Source: Datura wrightii (lineage: Eukaryota > Streptophyta > Magnoliopsida > Solanales > Solanaceae). From it: a DNA stretch of 64,000 nt. The DNA lies in contig JASDFA010000002.1 in the NCBI GenBank assembly GCA_035772735.1, positions 8,184,001 through 8,248,000 on the forward strand. The letters run 5' to 3'. Shown here in pieces: positions 10,928 through 23,099 of the stretch. The notes under the pieces were generated by a model. It was not told where the DNA came from, did not search any database, and saw nothing but the letters and a program-made list of their open reading frames with translations. A program made the position numbers and the translations under genes. Each line of letters begins with the position of its first letter. The stretch's first letter is position 1.

Positions 10928-13224
10928 TGTCACGACCCAGAAGTACACCCGGATCATAGACATGGGACAGGGGATCCCGAGAGACCCCAAGTCAACCCAT
11001 GGCACATGCATACAACTAATCATATTTAAATAAATGGAATATTAAGCATAAACAATCACGAAAATATAACCATAGCATTAGGAAATACCAAACATTTACA
11101 TAAGTTGAGTACTACTCATTTCTCCGAAAGCCTCTGACACGTAAGATGGGTTGATGGGACAACATCACCTACTAACCCGAGAAATACTGAAACATAATCA
11201 CTAGGATAGTTTAGCAAACGACCCTCGGAACATGAGGATTCACCAACAAGCTGATAGAGCAGGCTGAGATGACTAAGAATGAGGATGAGCCTGAGATCCA
11301 GATCTTGTATCATGAAATGATACAACATAGAAAGTATGCGATCAGTACGTGGAATGTCCCGAGTATGCAAGGTAAATAAAATGGACATTTTAATGTAAAG
11401 TAAAACTCATAAATAGACATAAGAGAAGGACATCATACTTGCATCAACATCTTTGTAATAAAACTTATGGCTCAAGAAATCAAGTCATTCATAATCATTC
11501 ATTATCATAATCATAAATAACTTTATCATAATAAAACTTGAGCCAATAACATAAACATAACAATGCATAAAACATACAGAACAATTGGAGGACTCGTCAT
11601 AACCATCACCATAATGGTAGAGCCTTTCATGATGCCCCACTGTCTCACTCAAGTGGGCAGAGCTGACCCTGGCTCGCCAGGCGAGGGTCGTGCATAAGGC
11701 GTGATATCACATTTGAGGGGATCATTATCAATACATCATATCATTTACAACTTCCACGGTGGCACGTGGTTATGAGACACCGGTATAGTTCTTTGAACGC
11801 CTGGCTGCACGGTGCTAGACACGGCTCCCAAATACATGCATATAGGCTCATACATAAATCATTAACATCATTCATTAAGATTCATTGGCTAGAAAATAAC
11901 ATTCATCATCATTTATCCCCTTTAAACATGCTTAACCAAGAACTAAAGGCCCCTTTTCATCGGCCAACATCATAAATCAATAAATTATAACATTTATTTC
12001 ATAAATCATAATTCATTATTCAACAAGTGGGCGTTGCCCAATACTTCATCATATTCAATTCTTTCAAAACATGCTAATAAACATGGGTTACTAGTAAATC
12101 ATTCTTTTCCATTATCAATAAACTCAAATTATAGAGTATTCATCATAAATCATAACTTCCATGAACTCTCATCAAATGGGCAAATTGGATTTAAAGGTTT
12201 GAAACATGATTGAGAGAAAATAATGATAAAACCTGCCCATCATTTATAATTCAATAATTAAAACTCAATTAAATCATACCCATAAAGAGAAATCACACTT
12301 TCATGCATTTGACTAAATCCCCATAGACTTGAATAGGAGGATTTATGATTTAAAGCAAAATTGGTCATGGGTGGGGAAGAATTCCACCCATTTTAAAACC
12401 CTACATACCCTGGGAATGGATGGACTTAATGTTCTTTGAACACCCACCAAGAAATTGATGAAAAATTTGGGAAAGAAGGCCTTGAATCTCCCAAAAACCT
12501 CTCTAAGATTTTTCATGAGAATGGGCATGTATAAAGGGCTTAAACCATCTTGTCTTACTCAGAAAAATATCCAAAATGACACAGTTTAAGAGTCTAAATT
12601 GTGGAAAAGTCAAAATTCCCCTTAAAATTAAATACCTGAAAACAGCTCCAGATAGACCAACGACCGGCCCAACGGGTCGTGACAACATACCATGACTCGT
12701 GGTATCGAGTCATTGAGTCCACTGCTTCATCTCCTGGCTCGAATCCTTCCCACAGCTCGTTAGGATGAGTCGTTACTTCATGGGATATGTCTTTGGATCG
12801 ACCATCGTCAACTTCTTGACCAAATCCGGCTTTCCTTCCCACGAGCCTCACCACGGCTTGTGGTGACTTCCAATGGTTTTCATCCGTTGTCTGCACTGGA
12901 ACCTTCAACCCATGAACGACAACTTGAAACAACCGGTCGTCCCTCTTCACCGCGAATCGTGGGATGCCCCATTGTTTCTCCCTTAGCCAAAGCTCAGACA
13001 TTCTAACGACTGGTAACAAGGACTCGTTGTTCCTGACAACGAGTCGTTACACTGTCTGTTGTCACCACGACTCCACTGAACCCCCATTCCATGAACGCTT
13101 TCTATGACTCGTGGTATCCACCCACGAGTCGTGGAGTCGTCCGTTCTATGATGTTTTTCCAGTTTTCTGCACTTTTAAATTTTAAACTCCCGAGTCTATT
13201 CTTAGGACTTTCTGGGGTATTACA
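10928..13224 (-). repeat. 5' LTR of Tekay element
   Basis: 2297 bp, plus-strand limits TGTCACGACCC and TGGGGTATTACA, followed by the TSD ACACT at 13225-13229. It keeps the 404 bp block that the other LTR has lost. The palindrome-rich block lies at about 12655-13145. Confidence 0.92.
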
Positions 13225-13409
13225 ACACTAGTAGCCTCTTATCTTTCATCTGGGTGTTCACACATATGGTTCTTAAGGTGAGCTTCCCTGCTATAGAATG
13301 AATAAATAACAAACCAAAAAAAAATGTAAACGAGGAAATAACAACTAAAAGTTAAGCACAACAATTGCTCTAATCCTAAGGCCTATTCCCCGGCAATGAA
13401 GCCATTTTT
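13225..13409 (-). other. Athila A leader with tRNA-Asp-like primer site
   Basis: Contains the right copy of the TSD ACACT (13225-13229) and then the continuation of A. Positions 13388-13404 read CCCCGGCAATGAAGCCA on the plus strand, three mismatches from the 3' end expected for plant tRNA-Asp, which primes Athila elements. No gag coding similarity is visible in the 150 bp between this site and the break point, so gag is deleted. Confidence 0.75.
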
Positions 13410-14003
13410 TGATAATACTCAAATCACACTCTTGCAAAATTATGACGTAGACGTTATCAATATATAACCCAACCAAAGTTGGGGTCAATTCCGTAGAGAA
13501 TATGGTCAAGATATAGAATAACGCTAGTATTTAAGTTTTTAGGTTGTTATCTCCAAAAGGAGGGTTTTTGTTAAAGCAATTATATGACAACATTGAGAAT
13601 TGATTGTTGTTTATCAAGATTATATAGAATGACTACGGTAAGTGTTCCCCATGGATTCATAACTACTTTGGGTTTTACACTTGTGATCTGTCCCAATGCT
13701 TACCTGTAGAACTAATAACTAGGGTTCATCTAAACGACTGGTTCTCCCTATTAGATGACTATAATCAATCATCGGGTTAGGTCGCATGAGTGATTTCACT
13801 TCAACTATTATCAATTTGTCCCAAACTAACTATCCTACGACTACAACTCAAGTCATACAATGACCCTATAAAGATCAAGGCACTGTTGTAATTCTGTTTT
13901 TTCTAATCTCTACTTCTCTAGGTTCAAGAAAGTAAAGAATTCGGGCAAGTCCTAACATTGTGCTCCCTTAATAAACATAAAGATGAAGAGAATACAATAT
14001 AAG

Positions 14004-14853
14004 TGTCACGCCCTAGCCCTGGGAGGCATGACCTACACCTGGTGCCCTACTAAGACCTGGACTGCTAGACTACTGAGCCTAAGCACTTCTGGTGCCAGGC
14101 TGGCTCTAACTCTGGGTTCATGGAACCAACGGGCTATATAATGGCTGTAAAACAGCCTCCGGCCGATTAGACCTATAGCCACCTGTAAGAGAACAACAGC
14201 TAACCAGAACAACAGTAGTATAAAGGAACCTATGCGGGCTGACAAGGCCACCATGCGGTCTAGTTACTTCTGAATCAAGAAAATAGGTGCTAAAATACTA
14301 CGTGACCGACAAGGTCACCACTACCAACTGATTAAGGCCCCACAGGGCCATTATAAACAAGCTAAAACATACACACTGCCTCACACGACCGGTACAGCTA
14401 ATCATAGGGAATATACAATCTGCAAGCCTCTAAGATACTAATAAGATGGTCGGGACAGGTTCCCGGCCTACCCATACTATACAACAAAAGAAAAGAAATA
14501 AACCTCTAGATGTCTAGCTCTGGAAGACTGGAGCTGATGACTCTATAAGCTGCTGGCTAGAATCACGAGGGATCGGCTCCTCGTCTATAAGTACCTACAG
14601 GGAAGTAATGCAGTGCCCCAAACAGGCATCAGTACCACTGGTACCGAGTATGCAAAGAAAAACTGAACATAACTGAAGATAAATAGTAATACTGATAGTT
14701 TCTAAAAGGAAAGGGGGTAGCTAAAACTATCTGGAATAGCAGAATCTGTACTAAGCTTAACTGCACTAGAAGGACGATAAGATTCATACCTGTCGATGCG
14801 ACGTCCTGCTAACTATCCATTTTATAAGTAATGTGTATATATATCTAGTAAGT

Positions 14854-14900
<47 letters not shown>

Positions 14901-16322
14901 CATACAAGAACCTATACCAGCCCGGATAAGTCGGAAGGTGCCAATCAACATGCAATCGATATACCCCTACCCGGGTCAAACCTTCAAAAAATAAATTCAC
15001 TTCACTCACCTAATAACTACGAGCACCCTGCCGGCCCCCTGGGTATGCAGCTTGGGCACTTTGGGCCCCTAACTATAACTGTATCTGAGTCCGGAGGACT
15101 CCTGTAACTGTAATTTGAGATCTGTATCTGTAATCTGTAATCTGTGCCCTGGGTGCAAGCGCTCGACAGGGTATACTGTAATATTGATCAACCTGCTATG
15201 GTGAATGTTGCATCCCATCTTCTTCCTACTGCGGACAGCATGCCACTCCTTAGAGTGACGTATCCTCACCCTCTGGCGGGTGAGTCGACATAGCTATTAA
15301 CCCTGGGGCGGCAAAGAAGCTCTAAAGGTTCCCACATAACACAAACAAGTCTCAACAAACAACAGTAATCACATATAACATATGTATTAAATCTGAAAAT
15401 ATCCATGTTTTGATATTCTATTCTGAATCTCTTGCTGAATTAAACTGAATCTAATATTGAGTTAAACTGAGTCTGGGATAAGATCTTGCTGTCTGATACT
15501 GATTTACTAACTTTTATTCTGGATATGACATAATAGTACAAACATACTTAATACTCGGCTTCTGGAACTTCCTTCTGGAATTTATTCTATTTTACTATAC
15601 TAGAATTACTAACTTGTCGAAGAAACTAGCTTTACATACCTCAGTTGTCGGCTTTCCGGCAAACTGGTGTAACTCGGCCAATATTCAGCTATTTTTTCCA
15701 ACTGTATTCACATTCATTTCAATTAGAATTAAATTCATCAATATTCTGGAAGAAAATACTACTTTGTATATATATATAGCCCAAACTTTGACTTGTCAAG
15801 AAACAGTCGAAAACTCGATATTTCTCGGAAGTCCAGAAGGGAGAAATACTCACTTTAGGGTTAGGAGTATATTGACACTAATTTGGAGAAATTCCATTTA
15901 CCTTAGCTCTATAGGACGATGATTTGCCGGCCGAATTTCACGAAACTAACTCCGCAGGAATGCTCCCGGCAGCTTAATACTTCACTACCCAAGATTAATT
16001 CGAGTTTGGACCGCGTTTAATAGCGTAAATGGATGAAATTTTAAAGAAATCTTCGTGCCCTATGTTCTCAGCTGTTTTCTCTGTTTACTCTCTGGAAATT
16101 ATGAATTTATATCATTAAAAACCGAAGTGGGGGCTTTTATACTTGGGACCTTTAAGTCGCATTCGTCGAATGCGATTTATAAGTCGCATTTGCCTTGCGA
16201 TGCGCCAACTTGGCGCTTGTCCGGTCTCTCCCCGTGCCCTTTTCTCAAATGTATGGCATTTTAAAACTCTTAATCAACATGCGAATGGACTATCTACATG
16301 TCAAGAATTTACGGGTGTAACA
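14004..16322. mobile_element. Solo LTR, 2319 bp, unassigned Ty3/gypsy-like family
   Basis: Begins TGTCACGCCC and ends GGGTGTAACA, flanked by a perfect 5-bp TSD ATAAG (13999-14003 and 16323-16327). It splits the LTR of Athila A exactly; the sequence of A resumes on the right without loss. Both ends have TG...CA, and no primer site, polypurine tract or pol similarity is seen inside, so it is a solo LTR left by recombination. Its size and ends resemble chromovirus LTRs, but I cannot name the family or fix the orientation. ORFs inside (for example 15614-15922) show no recognisable domain. Confidence 0.88.
14857..14899. repeat. (AT)n microsatellite
   Basis: An uninterrupted run of AT dinucleotides of about 43 bp within the solo LTR. 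Confidence 0.95.
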
Positions 16323-17395
16323 ATAAGTATTTAGGATTGATTTAGAATCAGTTTTTGCAACCCTAGTTTGTCAATTCCTCATGGTTCCCACAACCCTAGT
16401 TATGGAGGTTTTAGCCTCTCATAATTGTAAGAGAATTATAAGTATCCATACATAAACACGTAATTTAGAACTTACAAATATGATTGGAAGAAAACTCACT
16501 TGATTATTGCAAGAATTAATGAACAACATGTTAAGAACAATGGAAGAATCAACTCAAGAAAATCCCAAAAGTTGTTATCCAATATTCAAAATTCTCTACG
16601 AGCGGTCTCTCTAATCGTCTCTCTCCAAATTTAAATCTCCTCAACAAAAATAACCTAGAAATTTATTTATACAATTAATTAGAAACTTTTCCTAACTTAA
16701 CAGGGAAACAACTAAAATTGTCGTTGACTTCACTTACGACCCATAACAAGATTGTACTAGTCATACCTTCACTCGTACATTGGCTGGGTTCTTCTGACTT
16801 TGGCTAAGTGTTAGAATCTGGTACGACTCGTACCATAAACCTATGAGTCATACAATTTGTTCGTGCTTTGAACTTGCAATTTCTGGCATCCTCTGTTTAC
16901 TTTCACAAGTAGCTTGGTATGACAAGTACCTTCATCCTACGACTCGTGACTTTTAATCATACATTGAGATCTGCCATTCTTCACTTATTTTGGATTTCAC
17001 CACGGCTCCTTGGTATGAGTCTTAGGTAGATATTATGATCCATTGTTACTACCCATACCTAGAGACTGGTCGTGTACTGTACCTTCTTGTCTTTATCACG
17101 ATTGCTATGATACGACTCGTACAATTTAGTCGTACTGTGCCTTTTGCCTCGAACACCTGGTCTAGACTTTTCCATGATTCTTAGTACGGTTCGTACCAGG
17201 AAGATAGGACTCGTACTGAGATTCATACTTAGCCCTTTTTCTACCTTTCACCCTTCTTTTGCACATTTCAACTCCAACACCTAGATTCCCTGAAAAACAA
17301 AGTAAAAGTGCATCATATCCATATAAACACACCTAAGTCCATGCTTATTTGATCAGTTTTAAGCTTCAAAAGTATTGTAAACCCACAACACATCA

Positions 17396-19260
17396 GTTTG
17401 CCTTAAAGATCACTACATTCTTATCTCAATCACCTCTTTCGATACGTGCAAGAATGTTCCCCAAGGAAGTGACGCAACTCTAATCAAGAGAGAATCCCAT
17501 TTAATTTTCAAGAAATTCACTCTCAAAGGGATTATAGAATGAAACAAGTATTCTTACTCTCGCAAAGAAATTCTCATGCACAAAACTTGACCCATAGGCT
17601 TGTCCTTTATGTAACTCGCCACTAATGTAGAGTTATACACTTCAAATCAATTTGGACATGGAGGTCATAATGAAGGCTAGGGGTAAAGGCATGATAACTT
17701 TTTAGTTCTAGTGACTAGAACCTCCCTAATTCCATTTTTTTGAACATTATTGCATACTCCATTTTCTCTTAAGATCACCTCGAACTTATCTCTCCTTGAT
17801 CAACATTTTCATTTTTGGAACAAGAACCACCCTTATATCTCCTTAGTTACCACTTTTCATCTCATCTCATCAAGAGGTAGCACCTTTCAATAATTCTCTT
17901 CTTTTTCTTAGGGTTAAAGGTCCTTTTCATCCAACCAATTCATTCATTTCTTCATAATTTGGTGCTACCTCACATTGGAGCTCACATCATTTGTCCCATT
18001 TTCCTTTTGCAACCCCCAAACTTAGGCTTTTGCCTCATCTTTCCCTTCTTAATTTCCACACTTTTGTAACTTCAAGCATCATTTTTGCATTTCTTCTTGC
18101 AACTAGAACTAGGAAGGATGGGTGCCAAAGAGGGATTACAAAAGGGGTTATAGGCTTGTAATGTGGTTCTCAAGGAAAAGGTGTAAAGGCTCAACATTGG
18201 CTAGCAAGGATTCATATTCAAGGAGGTCATATAGGTGAAGTAGCTATCAAAAGAAAGCCTAAAATAATGTTCTAATTGAAGCTACATCTAGGATTTCTCC
18301 TTGAGTCACACTTGGAGAAAGTTTTGGACAACTATTTATGCATGAAAATTCAACTAAAACCTCACCTCACAATGCATCACCCTCCAGGGGGTTCACACAA
18401 TTTTCATAACCGTAATAAGAGTATGACTTACAACACAATAGCATGTGAATCAAAAGCCAAACGAGGAATGTGCAACTTATGCCCAAAGAAATATTCAACT
18501 TTTAAATTTCAATGCCCCCTTTTTCCTCAAAATTCATTTTTCTTTTCAATGCCATTTCAGAAATTTTTGGTGGTACCTCTTAAAAGCCATCACAATAATT
18601 GGCTTAAGAAGGACTCTAAACTTGGCATTTTCCTTTAATAAAGCCGCATCTCTATTCATCATTGGGAAATGCCACCTGGTTCGACAATAAAAGAAAAGAA
18701 AAGACAAGAAAATCACTCCTTGAAAAAGAATCGTGGCATAAAGAAAACACTTGGAGTTTATTTACTAACTACTATGGACACTAGAGATAACCAAAACATG
18801 GGTCAACAACATTTTGCAATTAGAATAACCCATCATTGGCACTAATGACTTAACAAAAAGATTTTCATTTTTCAAAACTTGACAAGGTGTCACAAGCCAA
18901 TCATGAGAGAAAATACCCCACTCCCAAGTAACAAAATACATTGTCTTTAATGTACAAGTTAAGAACAATCAAGGGCAAGAAGACTCTATGAAGGATCTAA
19001 CGAAGGAACAAGGGATCCATAAGTACGTGACCTCATTAAAATTCCATGAAGCAGTCTCGAATGCGGAGGGCATCAACGGGTCAGATGGAAGTGTGAGTGG
19101 CTTGCCCGGTGAGGATACTTCTTAATGGTCTGGAAGAGTTCTTTTCACGTGACAAGAAGTCCTATCCACCCTATCGGGCTGCCAAGATGGATCCACTTCA
19201 TAGGCAGTGTGCATCCTAGGGAGGGGTGGCCTACTGTGGTATATTTTCTCATCCAATATC
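17396..19260 (-). other. Athila B 3' noncoding region
   Basis: No coding similarity on either strand. On the minus strand near 18006-18030 it contains CCTAAGTTTGGGGGTTG, which resembles the GACTAAGTGTGGGG motif that follows the third ORF in Athila C (48944-48960). The ORFs at 18276-18690 and 18765-18968 are short, AT-rich and without domains. Athila elements normally have such a long region between the third ORF and the 3' LTR. Confidence 0.6.
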
Positions 19261-20400
19261 ACTTCAGAGAGCTGTCATAGCCCACACATCAATCATCTGA
19301 TAGACTCTTACTACTTGGCGGTTAGCCTCCTTAGGGGCTGGCATATTCAAATCAATAACTTTTGGTGATAGTATCTTCTTATGGATGTCAAGTTCTTTCT
19401 TTATGTCCACCACTTCATTTTCCAACACATCAACTCTCGCACATAGGCACCCCCAATTTGTAAATTACCTATCTCATGTCTTTTTTGATGGTTTATTGAA
19501 TCATAGAGGGAATGGCCTTTTCCAATTTCAACAATTGAACAATATGGGCCTGGGACCCATACGCCTTCTTCAGAATGCCTTTTGCTGCTGGTGAGAGAGC
19601 CTTGTTGGTTGGTGATGAAACCACTGCATTTTTATGAGACCTTGAAGGTGAGGGAGTTGCTAGTTCCATAGTGAACTTGGGATTTGAACTTGGGGCATCC
19701 TTTTCCATCTTGGTGACCAATGTAATCACTCCCTCGGACCTTACTGTTTTGTCCAGTGGCACGAAGGCAAGGCAGTTGGCACGAAGGCAAGGCAGACATG
19801 TGAGAACAAGATAGGGCATCGAGGTTGCTTTTTTGCCTGGCCTTCCTTTTGAATTGCTTAGCGATAATCTCCCCCACATTTATGTTTTATGTGTCTACAA
19901 TCTATGAAGCAAGCTACTAGGATTCTGGTCTATATTGGAACATGTGTTGTAGTTTTGGAGGGAATAATGCGGGCACATACCAGATGAAGCCATATTCCTG
20001 CTTTGAATTTAAGATCATGTCTCTGAAAACTCCCCTTCGTAGTAACCCAATGCGGTTTACGCACAACAATGATTTCAACCACCCACTAAAACTGATCATC
20101 TTTGTCATTGAGTTTTCTTTTAAAGTCTCAACTTAGACGCACTGGACCAGCCCAATAAATAGAGTTGATTTCATCTAGAATGATGTGAACTTCTTGGCCC
20201 CATACCAGCACAGAGATAAACATGGCATCTTATCAACTCGGCTTTATGCTTCAAGATATCCTATTGTTCCCTATAAGAGGAATAAAACTCCTGCACCAAC
20301 TAGGAAAAGTAAGGATCCAAGGGCATTATGAAAGGATCCCAATTTCAAATTTGAAATTGGTCATAAATATTTGGAAAGTCATCCTTGAAGGAGTCAGCCT
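19260..20400 (-). pseudogene. Athila B third ORF, 3' part
   Basis: Continuation of the ORF that starts at 29878, displaced by the CACTA insertion. Pieces on the minus strand include WVTTKGSFQRHDLKFKAGIW, SIYWAGPVRLS and LDKTVRSEGVITLVTKM, and a C-terminal part in 19493-19879 ending KLEKAIPSMIQ. I recognise these as the putative plant transposon protein family found in Solanaceae Athila elements, the same family as the intact ORF at 47660-48880 but only distantly similar to it. Several stops are present. A 20-bp tandem duplication (19758-19795) lies inside. The product's role is not known; its position corresponds to env-like ORFs. Confidence 0.7.
20398..20400. repeat. Target-site duplication CCT (left) of CACTA
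   Basis: CCT before CACTACTAAAAA at 20401. The matching CCT is at 29698-29700, after ...TTTTTTGTAGTG. A 3-bp duplication is the hallmark of CACTA transposons. Confidence 0.9.
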
Positions 20401-20840
20401 CACTACTAAAAACTGATCAAAAAACGAGGTGCAATTCCGATGAACAGCATCCATTTTTTTGCCAAAAATAATGAAAAACCGACGGACGAAGGACTGTCGA
20501 AATATGTCACGTCGGAAAAAAAGCCCACAGAAAAACATCGTTTAATACCGATGGACGTCCGTTGGGTTAGTAAATTTTAATTTTGTGGGTTTTTTAAATG
20601 TTATCCGACGGGAGAAAAAATATTACCGATGGACACTGTCGGTAATATCCAATTATTTATTAGTTTTTAAATTAAATTTTTTTAAAATTTACCGATGGTG
20701 TCCGTCGGTCTATTCTTCATAAATAAGAACATACTGACGGACAATATCATTTGTTCATCAGTTTTCTAGGTTTTTACTGGTGGTGTATTTGAAGAAAACC
20801 GACGGATTTATCTACTCTGTCCGTCGGTTTTCTGCAAATG
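20401..20840. repeat. CACTA left end: TIR and subterminal repeats
   Basis: After the TIR, about ten copies or near-copies of CCGACGGA, TCCGTCGGT and ACCGATGGAC occur in both orientations up to 20835. In En/Spm such repeats bind the TNPA protein and bring the ends together. 20841-21180 is AT-rich, with a (TA)n run and no gene. Confidence 0.85.
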
Positions 20841-21045
20841 CACCAGCAAAAGAATGTTGCAATTTCTATACTTCCACCTGCCAAATTAAAATTCAATTCA
20901 ATTTCAGCTAATATCCAGCACTAATTTCTGCCAAAACAATTCCAAATAAAAAAAAAACATCAATAACATAGTAATTATCGAATTAAAACATAAAAAACAA
21001 CACTAATATCCACCAAAATTATCAACAAAGTTTACAAATATAAGA

Positions 21046-21050
<5 letters not shown>

Positions 21051-21091
<41 letters not shown>
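21051..21091. repeat. (TA)n microsatellite
   Basis: About 41 bp of uninterrupted TA inside the CACTA left arm. Confidence 0.95.
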
Positions 21092-21095
<4 letters not shown>

Positions 21096-21189
21096 TGTTT
21101 TGAATGTACAATAATCCTAACAACTAAGGTTTCTCCTCGACATTTTCATTATCTGTTGTAAACTCTTCATCATCCAAGGAAGAAGGAGA

Positions 21190-23051
21190 ACGAGTGCGTC
21201 ATCTCTACACTCCACTAGCGAGGCTGTTCACTTGTGCCTTGAGAGCCTCGATGATATGACACATTGTCCTACTCTCAGCAATGCGTCTTGCCTCAACAAC
21301 TGCCAAGGCACATGTAAGTTGTTCAGTCCTCTACGACATAGCAGCGATCTGAACACCACCTCGGCCTGGCTAGAAGAGCCAATCCTTCCAGTCCAAATAG
21401 AATCTGTCAAACTGGGTTTCTAGATCCTAGGCCGTAGATATTTCTTATCTGATGTCTGCTTTTCATGAAAAAATACCAATTGAAGTGGAGGGTTTCTTCT
21501 AGACACAAGGGGCTGGGTCAACTATTCAATCAAATGATATTGAGCATGTTTCCCATCTACTCTCCCCTTTTGCCTCCCCTTGGCCACTTTTTTAGTCTAA
21601 ATCTGGGTAGCGACATCCGACGGCTGGGTTGGCCCACCTAAGGCTTCTTGAGTTTGGCTGCAGTCAAACAAGAGTTGTTGATAATCCATCCACATAATTA
21701 AAAAAGTTTGTATAATATGGTTGTTCAAATTAAACTTGACATATTACTATTTATATAAAAGATGTATGAACTTACATAGACTTGTTCAGCTCTTTGTTCG
21801 ACCCATGTGTCTGCATCAGACTCGTTCTTCTTCTTTTTTAAGTGGGCAGCTCGAAATAGCTCCTCCTGAGTTGGATCGTAACCCAATTTCTTAGCCTGCA
21901 ATCAAAACATAATCCAAGTTAAACAATATATAAAATTTAATCAAATTTATATAAGTATTGAATATAATAATTACTTACAAATTTTCTAGTTATCGTCCCT
22001 TGGCTCTTTGCACCCCTAGTGTGCAACGAGCCTCCTTTCCCTTCACTCCTAGCCTTCTTCACATGTTCACACTTTGCCTTAAATTTAGGCATGCTCCTAT
22101 ATCTCTGAAGCTCCTCGAAAAGATGAGTTACCATCCATTCAGGCCTCTTGTTCTTTAATCTTGCATCCCTAAACCAATCCGACATCCTTGAACTGCCATT
22201 CCTCTCGATGTTCATGGCTATCTTCTTACCGTGTTGAGTAAGTCAAGTACACAATATCTGTAATCAATGATTTATAGTGTTAGATGATATATAATAATCA
22301 CGGGTCAAAGAATAATTTCATCAAATAATAATTCATTTATATACCTTACACTTAGTAAACATGCCTTGTCGAACCCGATGTGGTATTTCAGTCCAACTTT
22401 GATAAGGTCGATCATATATCCTCTGAATGCTCTCTCTTAGACATTTTTGGCCTCTTTTCTCGGATGGAACCTGTAAAAATGACAATAAACATGTCAATTC
22501 GTAAATATAACATTAAGATTAAATATTATAAATATAAATCAAAAACAAAATCAATCTTAGCCAGATCCATCTGGCACGATCACCAGTCTACTGAGACTAT
22601 TTGTATCTCCTAGTTGTGGCTCTCTAGCTGTTGGTGCTGGTGCTCGTGCTCTATATGACTAGGTCAAGGGTGGAGTACTAAAAGCAACTTGTGAGTCTGA
22701 CTCAGAGCTGCTATCTCTGAGTTGCAAGCCTAAAATGTCAGGAGATGATCCAATCAGGGAAGGAGCACCGGACAATGAATACGTCAAGTTTCCCTGTGGT
22801 GGATGAATGTTAGGTGTAGGCATGAAAGTGTGAGAAGTAGTAGAAAATGGAGGTACAAATGAATGTGCTGGATGCCCAGTGCCATAGGGGACATAGGACA
22901 GAGGTGGAGAAGAATGTGTATGTGGAGTAGATGAAAGGCCACCCGAAGCAGCACTAGAATCAAGTGGTCTCCTATGTGTTTTACTACTCTTACTCGATTT
23001 ACTACCCCTACTAGTTTGACCTTGATCAGCATCACCTGACGATATCTGCAT
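21190..23051 (-). pseudogene. CACTA second gene (TNPA-like, plant transposase family)
   Basis: A spliced gene read leftwards. The first coding piece (23051-22659) starts MQISSGDADQGQ and is rich in Ser, Pro and His. The next (about 22480-22350) has SIQRIYDRPYQSWTEIPHRV. Then 22215-21970 has MSDWFRDARLKNKRPEWM and KGGSLHTRGAKSQGT, and 21900-21775 has KLGYDPTQEELFRAAHLKK with DTWVEQRAEQVY. The last exon runs to about 21190. Phrases such as GGSLHTGG and PTQxELF mark the plant transposase (En/Spm) domain family. Intron borders are plausible, but I cannot confirm that a full frame survives, and the last exon has stops. Confidence 0.72.
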
Positions 23052-23099
23052 ACAAGTTTATAATATATAATTAAATATAATATAAGTATTAGATATAAT

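Larger units (their letters stand above)
3962..13224 (-). mobile_element. Full-length Tekay/Del chromovirus (Ty3/gypsy), degenerate
   Basis: A 9263 bp minus-strand element bounded by LTRs (3962-5854 and 10928-13224) and a perfect TSD ACACT. Read right to left it shows the 5' LTR, a tRNA-iMet-like primer site, gag with a zinc knuckle, protease, RT, RNase H, integrase with a C-terminal chromodomain, and the 3' LTR. The chromodomain and primer type place it in the Tekay/Del chromoviruses, a very abundant group in Solanaceae. All genes carry stops and frameshifts. It inserted into Athila A, so it is younger than A. Confidence 0.92.
1..17395 (-). mobile_element. Athila-type LTR retrotransposon A, nested and internally deleted
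   Basis: A minus-strand Ty3/gypsy element: its 5' LTR is on the right (13410-17395) and its 3' LTR on the left (1-1229, running off the window). Read right to left it has an LTR, a tRNA-Asp-like primer site, a short leader, a protease/RT linker, RT-RNase H and integrase, then the other LTR. Gag is missing between leader and pol, and integrase runs almost directly into the 3' LTR with no third ORF and no polypurine tract. The two LTRs differ at roughly a fifth of positions by eye, so the element is old or a recombinant. It is interrupted by the Tekay element at 3962-13224 and a solo LTR at 14004-16322. The right junction falls in the 3' noncoding part of Athila B; the expected TSD there is GTTTG (17396-17400), but the left copy is outside the window. 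Confidence 0.85.
13410..17395 (-). repeat. 5' LTR of Athila A, split by a solo LTR
   Basis: Starts TGATAATACTC on the plus strand beside the primer site and ends CACATCA at 17395. Without the inserted solo LTR and its duplicated 5 bp it is about 1660 bp. A TATA-like sequence is on the minus strand near 16663-16672. A dense block of ACGACTCGTAC-like motifs spans about 16690-17250, equivalent to 520-1080. Confidence 0.85.

Noticed and set aside
14857..14899. (AT)n run as a replication origin or matrix attachment site
   Set aside because: A simple dinucleotide run alone does not support either; recorded only as a microsatellite.
15614..15922. 102-codon ORF in the solo LTR
   Set aside because: No motif, low complexity, and it lies within an LTR with no sign of coding constraint.
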